Assembly: GCA_002371755.1 (NCBI GenBank)
Contig: DFGM01000156.1
Coordinates: forward strand, 1-6,780
From: Verrucomicrobia bacterium UBA3750
Lineage (GTDB): Bacteria; Verrucomicrobiota; Kiritimatiellia; RFP12; UBA1067
Direction: 5' to 3'
DNA: 6,780 bases
A model generated the notes under the pieces. The model was not told the DNA's origin, did no database searches, and saw nothing but the letters and a program-made list of their open reading frames with translations. How positions within the stretch are numbered: the stretch's first letter is position 1; every line of letters starts with the position of its first letter. Positions 1-6,674 of this stretch are shown here, one piece after another. The translations under genes were made by a program, and so were the position numbers.

Positions 1-1246
1 GCTGTCCCCAGCCGACAAGGAGCGGCGCGGCGCACGTCGCCTCGCGCAGCGCAGAGACGACGGGTATCGACGCGCCGTCCCAGAGAAAGACCGCGCCGCG
101 CGAATCCATCTCGGCGAGCACGTTCTCGGCGAGGCGGAAGAGCGGAGAGGCGAGCGGAAGGCGCATCGCGGCGGAAAGCCCGCATTCCTCCGGGAACGAG
201 ACCTTCATCCCCTTCGGGCACTTCGCCTCAAGATGAGCCTTTACGGCCTCGTAGGTGCGCGAGGGTATCTGCCCCGGCACAAGCCGCGTGGAAAGCTTCG
301 CAATCGCCTCGCAGGGAATCACCGTCTTCGAGCCAGGGCCGCCGTAGCCGGTGTGGATTCCGTTCACCTCTATAGTGGGCTCAAAGCAGTTGCGCAGGAC
401 GATCGACTTGCCGGACGCCCCACCGCACGGCTCGGTGCCGATGTCGGCCTCGTACGCCGCCGCGTCGGAAAATCCCTCTTCGGCGGCGGCGAGCTTTTCC
501 TCCGTCGGCGGCTCGATTCCGTCGCAGAAGTGCTCGACGGCGATGGAGCCGTCAGGGTTGTGCAGCGAGGCGACGAGCTCGGCAATCCCCTGGGCTGCGT
601 TTGGTGCTACACCTCCATATTCGCCAGAATGCAGGTCGCGGTTCGCGCCAGAGAGGCGGATGGTGAAATGGCTCACCCCGCGCAACCCCGCCACAATGGC
701 AGGGCGCAGATCGGCAGCTGCGGAAGTATCGCAAACCAGCATGATGTCGGCAGCGAATTTGCGTCTGTTCTCCGGTGCGAGGAGCGAAAGAGCCGTGCTG
801 CCAGACTCTTCCTGTCCTTCCAGGATAACCTTTATTGTCGGCGCGTTTTCGCCGGCGGAGGCGAGATAATCCTTCATGCCGTTCAAGAACGCGAAGAACT
901 GCCCCTTGTCATCCTGCGCACCGCGGCAATACACCCTGTCTCCGATTATGGTGGGTTCGAAGGGCGGCGTCTTCCATTCTTCCACGGGGTCTGGCGGTTG
1001 GACGTCGTAGTGCCCGTAGAAAAGGACGCTGTGCGCACCTTCCGCGCCTGGACGCTCTGCGAATACGACAGGCGGGGCGAAACCCTTTGGCGGCATCATT
1101 AGCTCGCCCTTGAATCCCATTTTGGCGAGATAATTCTTCAGCCACATTGCGCAGGCGGCGCACTCCTTGAGTTTGGCGGGGTCGGCGCCCACCGTCTCGA
1201 ACTTCAACAGCTCGAAATATTCCTTCTGTATGGATTCTTCCAGCAT
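1..1246 (-). CDS. M20-family metallodipeptidase (CNDP/DapE-like), 3' end cut by window edge
   Basis: This is a cytosolic zinc-type dipeptidase/deacylase of peptidase family M20. The frame stays open for 415 residues down to base 1, so the C-terminus lies outside the window; CNDP-like relatives run to about 450-475 residues. Visible catalytic features are GHYDV (metal ligand H79, D81), AQDDKG (bridging D112), EGQEESGS (general base E146, metal ligand E147) and CD at 172-173 (ligand D173). The dimerisation-lid motif RDLHSG holds H206, and RLVP holds R321. The final metal-binding His of the family should lie just past the visible end, which stops at LLVGWGQ. Domains: catalytic half 1 to about 185, lid/dimerisation domain about 186-345, then the rest of the catalytic domain. 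No signal peptide is seen. The start at 1246 is chosen because AAGGAG (1255-1260) sits 8 nt upstream; an ATG at 1251-1253 is too close and opens a different frame. It lies 23 nt after kinase 2 and is probably the operon's next gene. Exact substrate unknown. Confidence 0.93.
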   Translation of the reverse strand, partial: MLEESIQKEYFELLKFETVGADPAKLKECAACAMWLKNYLAKMGFKGELMMPPKGFAPPVVFAERPGAEGAHSVLFYGHYDVQPPDPVEEWKTPPFEPTIIGDRVYCRGAQDDKGQFFAFLNGMKDYLASAGENAPTIKVILEGQEESGSTALSLLAPENRRKFAADIMLVCDTSAAADLRPAIVAGLRGVSHFTIRLSGANRDLHSGEYGGVAPNAAQGIAELVASLHNPDGSIAVEHFCDGIEPPTEEKLAAAEEGFSDAAAYEADIGTEPCGGASGKSIVLRNCFEPTIEVNGIHTGYGGPGSKTVIPCEAIAKLSTRLVPGQIPSRTYEAVKAHLEAKCPKGMKVSFPEECGLSAAMRLPLASPLFRLAENVLAEMDSRGAVFLWDGASIPVVSALREATCAAPLLVGWGQ

Positions 1247-1260
1247 CGTTCATTCTCCTT
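1247..1260 (-). promoter_or_regulatory. Ribosome binding site that decides the dipeptidase start
   Basis: AAGGAG at 1255-1260 (minus strand) is 8 nt from the ATG at 1246-1244 but only 1 nt from the ATG at 1253-1251. The latter opens a frame without M20 motifs. The spacing therefore supports the start that yields the M20 protein. Confidence 0.75.
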
Positions 1261-1269
1261 GTTATATAG

Positions 1270-2418
1270 TCATCGTCCGGCGGCGCCGGCACCGCCGGAA
1301 AACGCCATTGCGAGCAAAGCCGCCACAATAATCGAGGACACCGCGAACAGCGCACCCCACAAAAGCTTCTTCCTCGTCTTCTTCCGCTTCAAATCGTCCA
1401 CGAACCGCTGTATTTCCGTATCCTCCGTTTCAAAGGAGAGCGTGGACTTGCGTTTCGGGAGATGGTCGAGCACATCCTTCACCGAAAGCTGCGTAGGGGC
1501 GGTTTCGGCACTTTGCGTATACTGGACGGGAGCGGCACTGCGGGAATCGAGAGTGTAGCCGAGTTTTTTGAACTCCGCCAGAAGTTCCGCCGGTCCCGCT
1601 ATGCGCCGTTCCTTCTCTTTCACGCACATACGGCGAATCAATACCGCAAGCATCGGGTTTACTGTGGGATTGAAGTCCCTTATGTCAGGGAATGGCTCGT
1701 CCGAGAGCGATTGCGCGAGCACCTGCGGTGCGTTGGCGCCATCATAGGGGGGCTTGCCGGCAATCATTTCAAAGAGGACTACGCCAAGGGAATAGATGTC
1801 GGCCCTTGCATCTACGTTCGAAGCGTCTACGGCCTGTTCCGGCGCTACATAAGCGGGCGTGCCGAATACGCTTTCGGCGGATGTGGACAATGAATCCTTT
1901 ATCCCCTCCGATTTAGCAATGCCCAAATCGACCAGTTTTACCAGCCCGTCGGGCTGGATCATGATGTTTTCGGGCTTGATATCCCTGTGGACAAGCTTGA
2001 AGGGTCTGGCCGCTTCAAGGGCGCTTGCGACCTGCATCACCACTTCCACCGCGCGATCGGGCACAAACCGCCCGGCAAACGCAATCGCCTGCCGCAAATC
2101 TCCGCCCGAAATCCAATCCATCACAATGTAGTAGAGACCGTGCTCTTCATCCAAGCCCGCATCGTGCACTGCGACGAGGTTTGGATGGCGGATGCGCGTG
2201 GCGATTTTTGCCTCTCGCAGGAATCTCTTTACATATGCGGCATTTGCCGCCGCGACTTCGGGATAGAGCACTTTGAGGGCGAAGCGCGTCTCCAGGAGTT
2301 TGTGCCTCGCGAGATACACCGCCCCCAGGCCTCCTTTGCCGAGAAGGCGCTCTATCACATAGCCGCGAAACTCCTCGCCGACGGCGAAAACATCGCGTTT
2401 GTCGTCTTTGGCGGTCAT
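1270..2418 (-). CDS. Hanks-type Ser/Thr protein kinase with C-terminal membrane anchor (kinase 2)
   Basis: This 382-residue PknB-like kinase phosphorylates Ser/Thr on proteins using ATP. The kinase domain spans about 19-285. It shows the glycine loop GKGGLGAVY (27-35), ATP-anchoring K49, a likely helix-C E69, the catalytic loop HRDIKPEN (144-151, base D146), a metal-binding DLG (164-166) in place of the usual DFG, GTPAYVAPE (186-194) and DARADIYSLG (203-212). The activation segment has five Ser/Thr between 176 and 183. A linker of about 290-350 is rich in Ser/Thr and ends in a basic KRKKTRKK stretch. One membrane helix follows (about 352-373), then a short Gly/Ala tail. The basic stretch before the helix places the kinase domain in the cytoplasm. 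No PASTA or other outside sensor domain is present. The ATG at 2418 is chosen because it overlaps the phosphatase stop as ATGA and has AAAGGAGG upstream. The target proteins cannot be read from the sequence. Confidence 0.95.
   Translation of the reverse strand: MTAKDDKRDVFAVGEEFRGYVIERLLGKGGLGAVYLARHKLLETRFALKVLYPEVAAANAAYVKRFLREAKIATRIRHPNLVAVHDAGLDEEHGLYYIVMDWISGGDLRQAIAFAGRFVPDRAVEVVMQVASALEAARPFKLVHRDIKPENIMIQPDGLVKLVDLGIAKSEGIKDSLSTSAESVFGTPAYVAPEQAVDASNVDARADIYSLGVVLFEMIAGKPPYDGANAPQVLAQSLSDEPFPDIRDFNPTVNPMLAVLIRRMCVKEKERRIAGPAELLAEFKKLGYTLDSRSAAPVQYTQSAETAPTQLSVKDVLDHLPKRKSTLSFETEDTEIQRFVDDLKRKKTRKKLLWGALFAVSSIIVAALLAMAFSGGAGAAGR
1276..1299 (-). other. GC-rich RNA hairpin at the 3' end of kinase 2
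   Basis: On the minus-strand transcript, 1276-1285 pairs with 1290-1299 around a CCGG tetraloop (1286-1289). This gives a 10-bp stem: one A-U, eight G-C and one G-U pair. It lies inside the last codons of kinase 2, which encode the Gly/Ala-rich tail, and ends 16 nt before the dipeptidase Shine-Dalgarno. No U-tract follows, so it does not look like an intrinsic terminator. It could be an attenuating, RNase-protecting or pausing structure between the kinase module and the dipeptidase, or simply a by-product of GC-rich Gly/Ala codons. Confidence 0.5.
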
Positions 2419-3191
2419 TTCGCCTCCTTTATCTTCAGGATGACTGCGGTATAGTTGTCCATCGCTCCGCCGTTGATGACGGCTATGGCGAGGTTGGCAA
2501 GGGCCTCGCGTGCATCCGGCGTGCAGGCGAGGCAATCGCGGATGCGGCGCGGCTCCACCATGTCATGTACGCCATCCGAGCAGATGAGGTAGGTGTCTCC
2601 TGCGAGTATGCCGATTTTGCGCCAATCCGCGGCAATATCTTCGTGCACGCCGACAGCTCGCGTCAGGATGTGGGCGAGGGGGCTGGAGCGGCGTGCAAGC
2701 TCGTCAGTGGAGGCGTTCGGATGCTTTTGCCGTTCGATTTCCGCAGCGACGGTGTGGTCGTGCGTGAGAAGTTCCAATGTGCCGTTGCGGACGCGGTAGA
2801 CGCGGCTGTCGCCTACATGCGCTATTATGGCGCAACCAGTCGCTTGCTCCATGAAGATGGCGGCGAGCGTGCAGCCCATCTGGCGCCAGCCGCGTGCGGC
2901 GGCGTATTGGCGGATTTTCAAGTTGGCGTTCTGTATGGCGTCGGAGCTGCGGCGCAAGAGGTCCGGGAAGTCCCTCGCGCCATCCGCCGCCACGGCCAGA
3001 CGTTCGCACATCATCTTGCTTGCAATCGCGCCGCCCTGGCCGCCGCCCATGCCGTCCGAAACGACATACACTCTTCCGGCGGGGTCGATGAACCAGCTAT
3101 CCTGGTTCTCTTTCCGCACAGGGCCGCACTCGCTTATCGCCGCGGTTTCGACGGTGAACTTCGCTTTGCCGCCTTTAAGCCACTCTAGCAT
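2415..3191 (-). CDS. PP2C-family (PPM) Ser/Thr protein phosphatase
   Basis: This 258-residue protein is a complete, soluble, metal-dependent phosphatase of the PppA/Stp1 type, which removes phosphate from Ser/Thr on kinases and their targets. Motifs in order: VRKENQD (25-31, phosphate-binding R26 and metal ligand D31), SDGMGG (45-50, metal D46), MGCTL (105-109), AHVGDSR (124-130), LTHDHT (142-147), LTRAVG (176-181), ICSDG (203-207, metal D206) and DNYT (245-248, metal D245). All core metal ligands are present, so it should be active. There is no signal peptide or membrane segment. The length matches bacterial stand-alone PP2C enzymes. The start ATG lies 1 nt after the kinase 1 stop (TGA-C-ATG) with no clear Shine-Dalgarno, so it is probably translated by coupling from kinase 1. 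Its stop overlaps the kinase 2 start. Being locked between two kinases, it most likely reverses their autophosphorylation and substrate phosphorylation. Confidence 0.96.
   Translation of the reverse strand: MLEWLKGGKAKFTVETAAISECGPVRKENQDSWFIDPAGRVYVVSDGMGGGQGGAIASKMMCERLAVAADGARDFPDLLRRSSDAIQNANLKIRQYAAARGWRQMGCTLAAIFMEQATGCAIIAHVGDSRVYRVRNGTLELLTHDHTVAAEIERQKHPNASTDELARRSSPLAHILTRAVGVHEDIAADWRKIGILAGDTYLICSDGVHDMVEPRRIRDCLACTPDAREALANLAIAVINGGAMDNYTAVILKIKEAK
2419..2430 (-). promoter_or_regulatory. Strong ribosome binding site for kinase 2 inside the phosphatase gene
   Basis: AAAGGAGG (2423-2430, minus strand) lies within the last codons of the phosphatase, 4 nt before the kinase 2 ATG. 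It is the strongest Shine-Dalgarno in the window. It rules out the longer upstream frame start at 2535, which would overlap the phosphatase by about 120 nt without any visible need. Confidence 0.75.
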
Positions 3192-3192
3192 G

Positions 3193-4155
3193 TCAGAACT
3201 TCGTGAGTATCATGGTAATCGCCACCACCAGCGCCTCTATCGAGAACATCAACGCGACCAGCGCATAGAGGGTAGCGCGGTCGTAATACCATGGAAGGGC
3301 GGTCTCTTCGCCGCCTTGAAGCTTTTCGGGATGCGCCAAGAGCCACAAGACGGTGTTGGCATCGGCGGGCCTGTCGTCCGCGCCGGGCATCATCATTGAC
3401 ATGACAAGCGCGGCGAGGGGCGCCGGGCAGTCGGGACGCAATTCGCGCGGATCCGGCGGCGGGTGATGCTCCAAGGCCCGTGCGAGGATCGTCATGGCGC
3501 TTTGGCCTTCGTGCGGCCTTTTGCCTGTCAACATTTCGTAGACCACCGCCCCGAGGGAATATATGTCGGCCCGAGCATCCACAGAACGCGAATCCAGCAT
3601 CTGCTCGGGCGCCATGTAGGCCGGAGTCCCCACGATTTCGCTTGGGTCGGTGACGTTGGAATCAGGTCCGAACTCCATGTTGCGCACAATCCCGAAGTCG
3701 GAAAGTTTCGCGGTGCCGTCCACGCCAATCATGATATTCCCCGGCTTCACGTCGCGGTGAACCATGGAGTTTTGTGCCAAAACGGCGAGCCCGGCGGCAA
3801 TATCCGCGGTTATCGTGGTCACTTCGTCAAGCGGCAATGGGCCATGCGAGGCAAGTTTGTCCCGGAGCGAACCCCGCGGCATGTATTCCATCACGAGATA
3901 CCTGCGCCCCGTCTCGCGCTCTATCGCTGCATCATATACCGGCACGAGATTCGGGTGCTTCAGGCCGGTCGCGTTCATCGCTTCGCGGAAAAAGCGCGCG
4001 TCATCCGTATCTCCGGAGAGGATCTTCACGGCGACAAACTCCATAGCCACGGAATCCTGCATCAAATACACGAATCCCGAAGCCCCTTTGCCGAGGAACT
4101 TCGCCACCGTGTAGCTGCCGAAACGCGCACCTTCCTGAAGCAATGTCTCGCTCAC
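3193..4155 (-). CDS. Hanks-type Ser/Thr protein kinase with C-terminal tail anchor (kinase 1)
   Basis: This 320-residue PknB-like kinase has its catalytic domain at about 13-275. Visible motifs are the glycine loop GKGASGFVY (22-30), ATP-anchoring K44, helix-C E58, the catalytic loop HRDVKPGN (133-140, base D135), DFG (153-155), GTPAYMAPE (176-184) and DARADIYSLG (193-202). The activation segment carries possible autophosphorylation sites S166, T169 and S172. A single hydrophobic helix at about 295-317 is followed by only three residues, so the protein is tail-anchored with no outside sensor domain. The start is GTG at 4155-4153. It is the only initiation codon between the preceding in-frame TAA (4176-4174) and the glycine loop, and GGAG (4161-4164) lies 5 nt upstream. 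It sits 18 nt after the methyltransferase gene and 1 nt before the phosphatase gene. It shares exact motif wording with kinase 2, which suggests an ancient tandem duplication. Substrates unknown. Confidence 0.96.
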   Translation of the reverse strand: MSETLLQEGARFGSYTVAKFLGKGASGFVYLMQDSVAMEFVAVKILSGDTDDARFFREAMNATGLKHPNLVPVYDAAIERETGRRYLVMEYMPRGSLRDKLASHGPLPLDEVTTITADIAAGLAVLAQNSMVHRDVKPGNIMIGVDGTAKLSDFGIVRNMEFGPDSNVTDPSEIVGTPAYMAPEQMLDSRSVDARADIYSLGAVVYEMLTGKRPHEGQSAMTILARALEHHPPPDPRELRPDCPAPLAALVMSMMMPGADDRPADANTVLWLLAHPEKLQGGEETALPWYYDRATLYALVALMFSIEALVVAITMILTKF

Positions 4156-4164
4156 ATCTTCTCC
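4152..4164 (-). promoter_or_regulatory. Kinase 1 ribosome binding site with an overlapping ATG-TGA start-stop
   Basis: On the minus strand the site reads GGAGAAGATGTGAGCG. GGAG (4161-4164) serves the GTG at 4155-4153 with 5 nt spacing. An ATG in another frame (4157-4155) is followed at once by TGA (4154-4152), and its last G is the first base of the GTG. A ribosome choosing the ATG would stop after one codon, directly on top of the true start. This could lower or regulate kinase 1 output. Confidence 0.55.
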
Positions 4165-4173
4165 GTCTGGCGC

Positions 4174-5040
4174 TTAGTGGTCGATAACGCCTTCGCCATG
4201 CCAAGGTTCGGGCGGCGGAACCTCGGCGAGTCCTGCCGATATGCGCTGGCGCACCGATTCATAGACGAGAATTGTCGCAGCCGCAGAGACGTTGAGGGAA
4301 TCCGCAAGCCCCAGCATCGGTATCCGCACGCGCAAATCGGCTCCATCCATCCATTTCGCCGTAAGCCCATACTGTTCCGCGCCGAGCGCGATTGCCACGT
4401 TTCCCGTCAAGTCCACTTCGAAATGGAGCTTTTCCGCGTGCGGCGAGGCCGCGAGTATCTTAAAGGAACGCTCCCGCAGGAACTTCAGCGCCTCTTCGCT
4501 CGTCGCCTCGGCAATCGGCACGGAGAACATCGTGCCGGTGGATGCGCGAACGACGTTGGGGTTGTGGATGTCGGTGGCGCGGTCGCACACTATCACGGCC
4601 GCTACCTTTCCGGCATCGGCGCTGCGCAATATGGTGCCGAGATTCCCAGGCTTCTCTATCGCCTCCGTCACAATCACAAGCGCGTTTTCGGGAAGCTTGA
4701 GTTCGCTCAGTTTCTTCGTGAGGTGCGGGCCTAGCATCAACAGACCGTCCGGCCGCTCCTTGTAGGCTATCTTCTCGAAGCACATCTTGCTGCACGAGTA
4801 GATCGCCGCGCCTCTTTTGCGGCATTCTTCCACTATCGCCGGCTCGTTCTCGTTCTTTAGATAGATTTCCGGACAGTGGAAGAGCGCGTTTGGCTTGTAA
4901 CCGTTGTCGAGCGCCCTGCGGCATTCACGGTAGCCTTCCACTATCATTTCGCCCGTCTCTTCGCGCTCGCGGCATGTCCTGAGCTTCACCACATGCTTGA
5001 GCTTCGGGTTGGATGGCGATGTTATTTCCATGCTTTGCAT
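4174..5040 (-). CDS. SpoU/TrmH-family RNA 2'-O-ribose methyltransferase
   Basis: This 288-residue SAM-dependent enzyme of the SPOUT class methylates the 2'-hydroxyl of a ribose in rRNA or tRNA. The N-terminal part (about 31-103) looks like the SpoU substrate-binding domain. The catalytic SPOUT domain (about 119-265) carries the three family motifs: motif 1 at 128-143 with N133, G135 and catalytic R139; motif 2 IALGAEQYGL (216-225) with E222; and motif 3 at 240-262 with SLNVS (N250, S252), part of the trefoil knot that binds SAM. The two-domain layout resembles the 23S rRNA enzymes RlmB or TsnR more than tRNA Gm18 TrmH, but the target nucleotide cannot be told from the sequence. The ATG at 5040 has a weak GGGG 8 nt upstream; an ATG three codons later has none. 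It follows ettA by 26 nt. A short Pro/His-rich tail (about 275-288) has no assigned role. Confidence 0.93.
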   Translation of the reverse strand: MQSMEITSPSNPKLKHVVKLRTCREREETGEMIVEGYRECRRALDNGYKPNALFHCPEIYLKNENEPAIVEECRKRGAAIYSCSKMCFEKIAYKERPDGLLMLGPHLTKKLSELKLPENALVIVTEAIEKPGNLGTILRSADAGKVAAVIVCDRATDIHNPNVVRASTGTMFSVPIAEATSEEALKFLRERSFKILAASPHAEKLHFEVDLTGNVAIALGAEQYGLTAKWMDGADLRVRIPMLGLADSLNVSAAATILVYESVRQRISAGLAEVPPPEPWHGEGVIDH

Positions 5041-5066
5041 TGTTCAAGCCCCGTTATGGCAGGTTT

Positions 5067-6674
5067 TCAGCCTTTGCGCGATTCTCTCCATGCGTGATAC
5101 TCCGAGAATCCGCCCTCGAACCAAGTCGTGCGGCCATTGCCCTCGAACGCGAGAATGTGCGTGGCGATACGGTCCAGGAACCACCTGTCGTGGCTGACCA
5201 CCATCACACAGCCGCCGAAATCCTGAAGACCTTCCTCGAGCGAACGCAATGTCGCCACGTCCAGGTCGTTGGTGGGTTCGTCGAGGAGGAGGAGATTGCC
5301 GCCGGATGCGAGGAGTTTTGCGAGATGCACGCGGTTGCGTTCGCCGCCGGAAAGAACCCCGACCTTCTTCTGCTGCTCCGCCCCGCGGAAGTTGAAGCGC
5401 GAGCAATACGCCCTGCCGTTCATCATCGTGGCACCGGCCAGACGCACGAATTCGCCGCCGCCTGTAATCGCTTCGTATACCGTCTCTTCCGCCTTGAGCT
5501 CGGAACGCGTCTGGTCTACATAGGCGAGTTTCACTGTTTCGCCCACGCTGAGCGTGCCGGAAAGAGGCTTCGATTCGCCTGTGATGAGACGGAAAAGCGT
5601 GGTCTTCCCCGCGCCGTTCGCGCCTATGACGCCCACTATGCCGCCGCGAGGGAGATCGAAGTTGAGGTCGTCATAGAGCACCTGGTCGCCAAAGCCCATC
5701 TTGACATGCTCGGCGCGGACCACCAGATTCCCGAGCCGCGGGCCCGGAGGGATGCGTATGACGAGATCGTCCTCGCGCGTGGATACTTCCTGCTTCTGCA
5801 GTTCCTCGTACCTCTCCACGCGGGCTTTCGCCTTGGCGTGCCGCCCGCTCGGGTTGGTCTGTATCCACTTGAGTTCGTTTTCGAGAAGCTTCTGACGGCT
5901 CTTTTCCATCTTTGCCTCGCGCGCCATCATCGCCTCTTTCTGCTTCAGCCATTCTTCGTAGTTGCCTTTGTAGGGATAGCAGATGCCCTTGTCGATTTCA
6001 AGAATCCATTCCGTCACGTCGCTGAGGAAGTAACGGTCGTGCGTGACCACGATGAGCGTGCCCTTGAAATCCTTCAGATACGCCTCCAGACGGAATGTAG
6101 TCTCGGCATCCAAGTGGTTGGTCGGTTCGTCCATGAGCAGGACGTCCGGGTTGGAAAGGAGAAGCCGTGCGATTGCCACTCTACGGCGTTCGCCGCCTGA
6201 AAGCACCGAAACACTCTTCGAGCCGTCGGGACATCCCATATCCGCCATTCTGCGCTCGACGAGGTTTTCAAGGTTCCAATAGTCGTTGCGGTCGATTATT
6301 TCCTGGAGTTTCTCCATTTCGGCCGCGGCTTTCGGGTCGTCGAGTTCGCAGCAAAGCTCCTCATAACGCTCCACCATGGCCTGAGCCTCGGCGACGCCCT
6401 CCATTACGGTTTCAAGCACGGTTTTGGAGTCGTCAAGCTCCGGCTCCTGGGGCAAATAGCCCACTTTCGTCCCCTTGGCCACCTGCACCTTGCCGACGAT
6501 ATCTTTGTCTATTCCGGCCAAAATCTTCAAAAGCGACGACTTGCCGGCGCCATTTGCGCCGATTACGCCGATATGCGCACCATAGAAGAAGGATAGATTG
6601 ACATCCTGAAGAATGGTCTTCGTGCCTGCCTGTTTCGTGACGTCCGTCAAACTGAACTGGTATTCGCCTGCCAT
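5067..6674 (-). CDS. ettA: Energy-dependent translational throttle protein EttA (ABC-F ATPase)
   Basis: This 535-residue soluble ABC-F protein binds the ribosomal E site and, depending on ATP/ADP level, lets the initiated ribosome make its first peptide bond or holds it. Two ATP-binding domains are complete. Domain 1 has Walker A GANGAGKS (39-46), Q76, signature LSGGE (158-162), Walker B LLMDEP with E183, and switch H212. Domain 2 has Walker A GANGAGKT (350-357), signature LSGGE (441-445), Walker B LLLDEP with E466, and switch H495. The inter-domain linker holds the P-site tRNA interaction motif (about 268-292, including SGRHAKAKARVERYEE). IPPGPRLG (308-315) and the FNFRG region (427-431) are typical of EttA rather than Uup or YbiT. 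It ends about 20 residues earlier than E. coli EttA, lacking that protein's basic C-terminal tail. The ATG at 6674 is preferred over a TTG at 6779 because AAAGGA lies 9 nt upstream and family similarity begins there. It is the first gene of the cluster. Confidence 0.96.
   Translation of the reverse strand: MAGEYQFSLTDVTKQAGTKTILQDVNLSFFYGAHIGVIGANGAGKSSLLKILAGIDKDIVGKVQVAKGTKVGYLPQEPELDDSKTVLETVMEGVAEAQAMVERYEELCCELDDPKAAAEMEKLQEIIDRNDYWNLENLVERRMADMGCPDGSKSVSVLSGGERRRVAIARLLLSNPDVLLMDEPTNHLDAETTFRLEAYLKDFKGTLIVVTHDRYFLSDVTEWILEIDKGICYPYKGNYEEWLKQKEAMMAREAKMEKSRQKLLENELKWIQTNPSGRHAKAKARVERYEELQKQEVSTREDDLVIRIPPGPRLGNLVVRAEHVKMGFGDQVLYDDLNFDLPRGGIVGVIGANGAGKTTLFRLITGESKPLSGTLSVGETVKLAYVDQTRSELKAEETVYEAITGGGEFVRLAGATMMNGRAYCSRFNFRGAEQQKKVGVLSGGERNRVHLAKLLASGGNLLLLDEPTNDLDVATLRSLEEGLQDFGGCVMVVSHDRWFLDRIATHILAFEGNGRTTWFEGGFSEYHAWRESRKG

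Noticed and set aside
233..1102. A 289-codon plus-strand open frame opposite the dipeptidase
   Set aside because: The minus strand encodes a continuous 415-residue M20 protein with all expected metal ligands. The plus-strand product is low-complexity and Arg/Gly-rich with no known fold.
909..1253. Alternative minus-strand start (ATG at 1253-1251) giving an unrelated frame over the dipeptidase 5' end
   Set aside because: It is only 1 nt from the Shine-Dalgarno, lacks any family motif and is highly Arg-rich. The shifted ATG at 1246 yields a proper M20 protein.
1262..1269. TATATAA on the minus strand as a -10 box for a separate dipeptidase promoter
   Set aside because: No -35-like hexamer is found 15-19 nt upstream; that position is the GC-rich hairpin. 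The AT-rich run also overlaps the region just before the Shine-Dalgarno.
3463..4734. A 423-codon open frame on the plus strand opposite kinase 1 and the methyltransferase
   Set aside because: Both minus-strand genes beneath it carry full family motifs. The plus-strand translation has no recognisable domain and is rich in His/Arg, typical of an antisense shadow in GC-rich coding DNA.
5013..6200. A 395-codon open frame on the plus strand opposite ettA
   Set aside because: It mirrors the two ATP-binding domains of EttA, which is unmistakable. No Shine-Dalgarno or domain supports the antisense frame.
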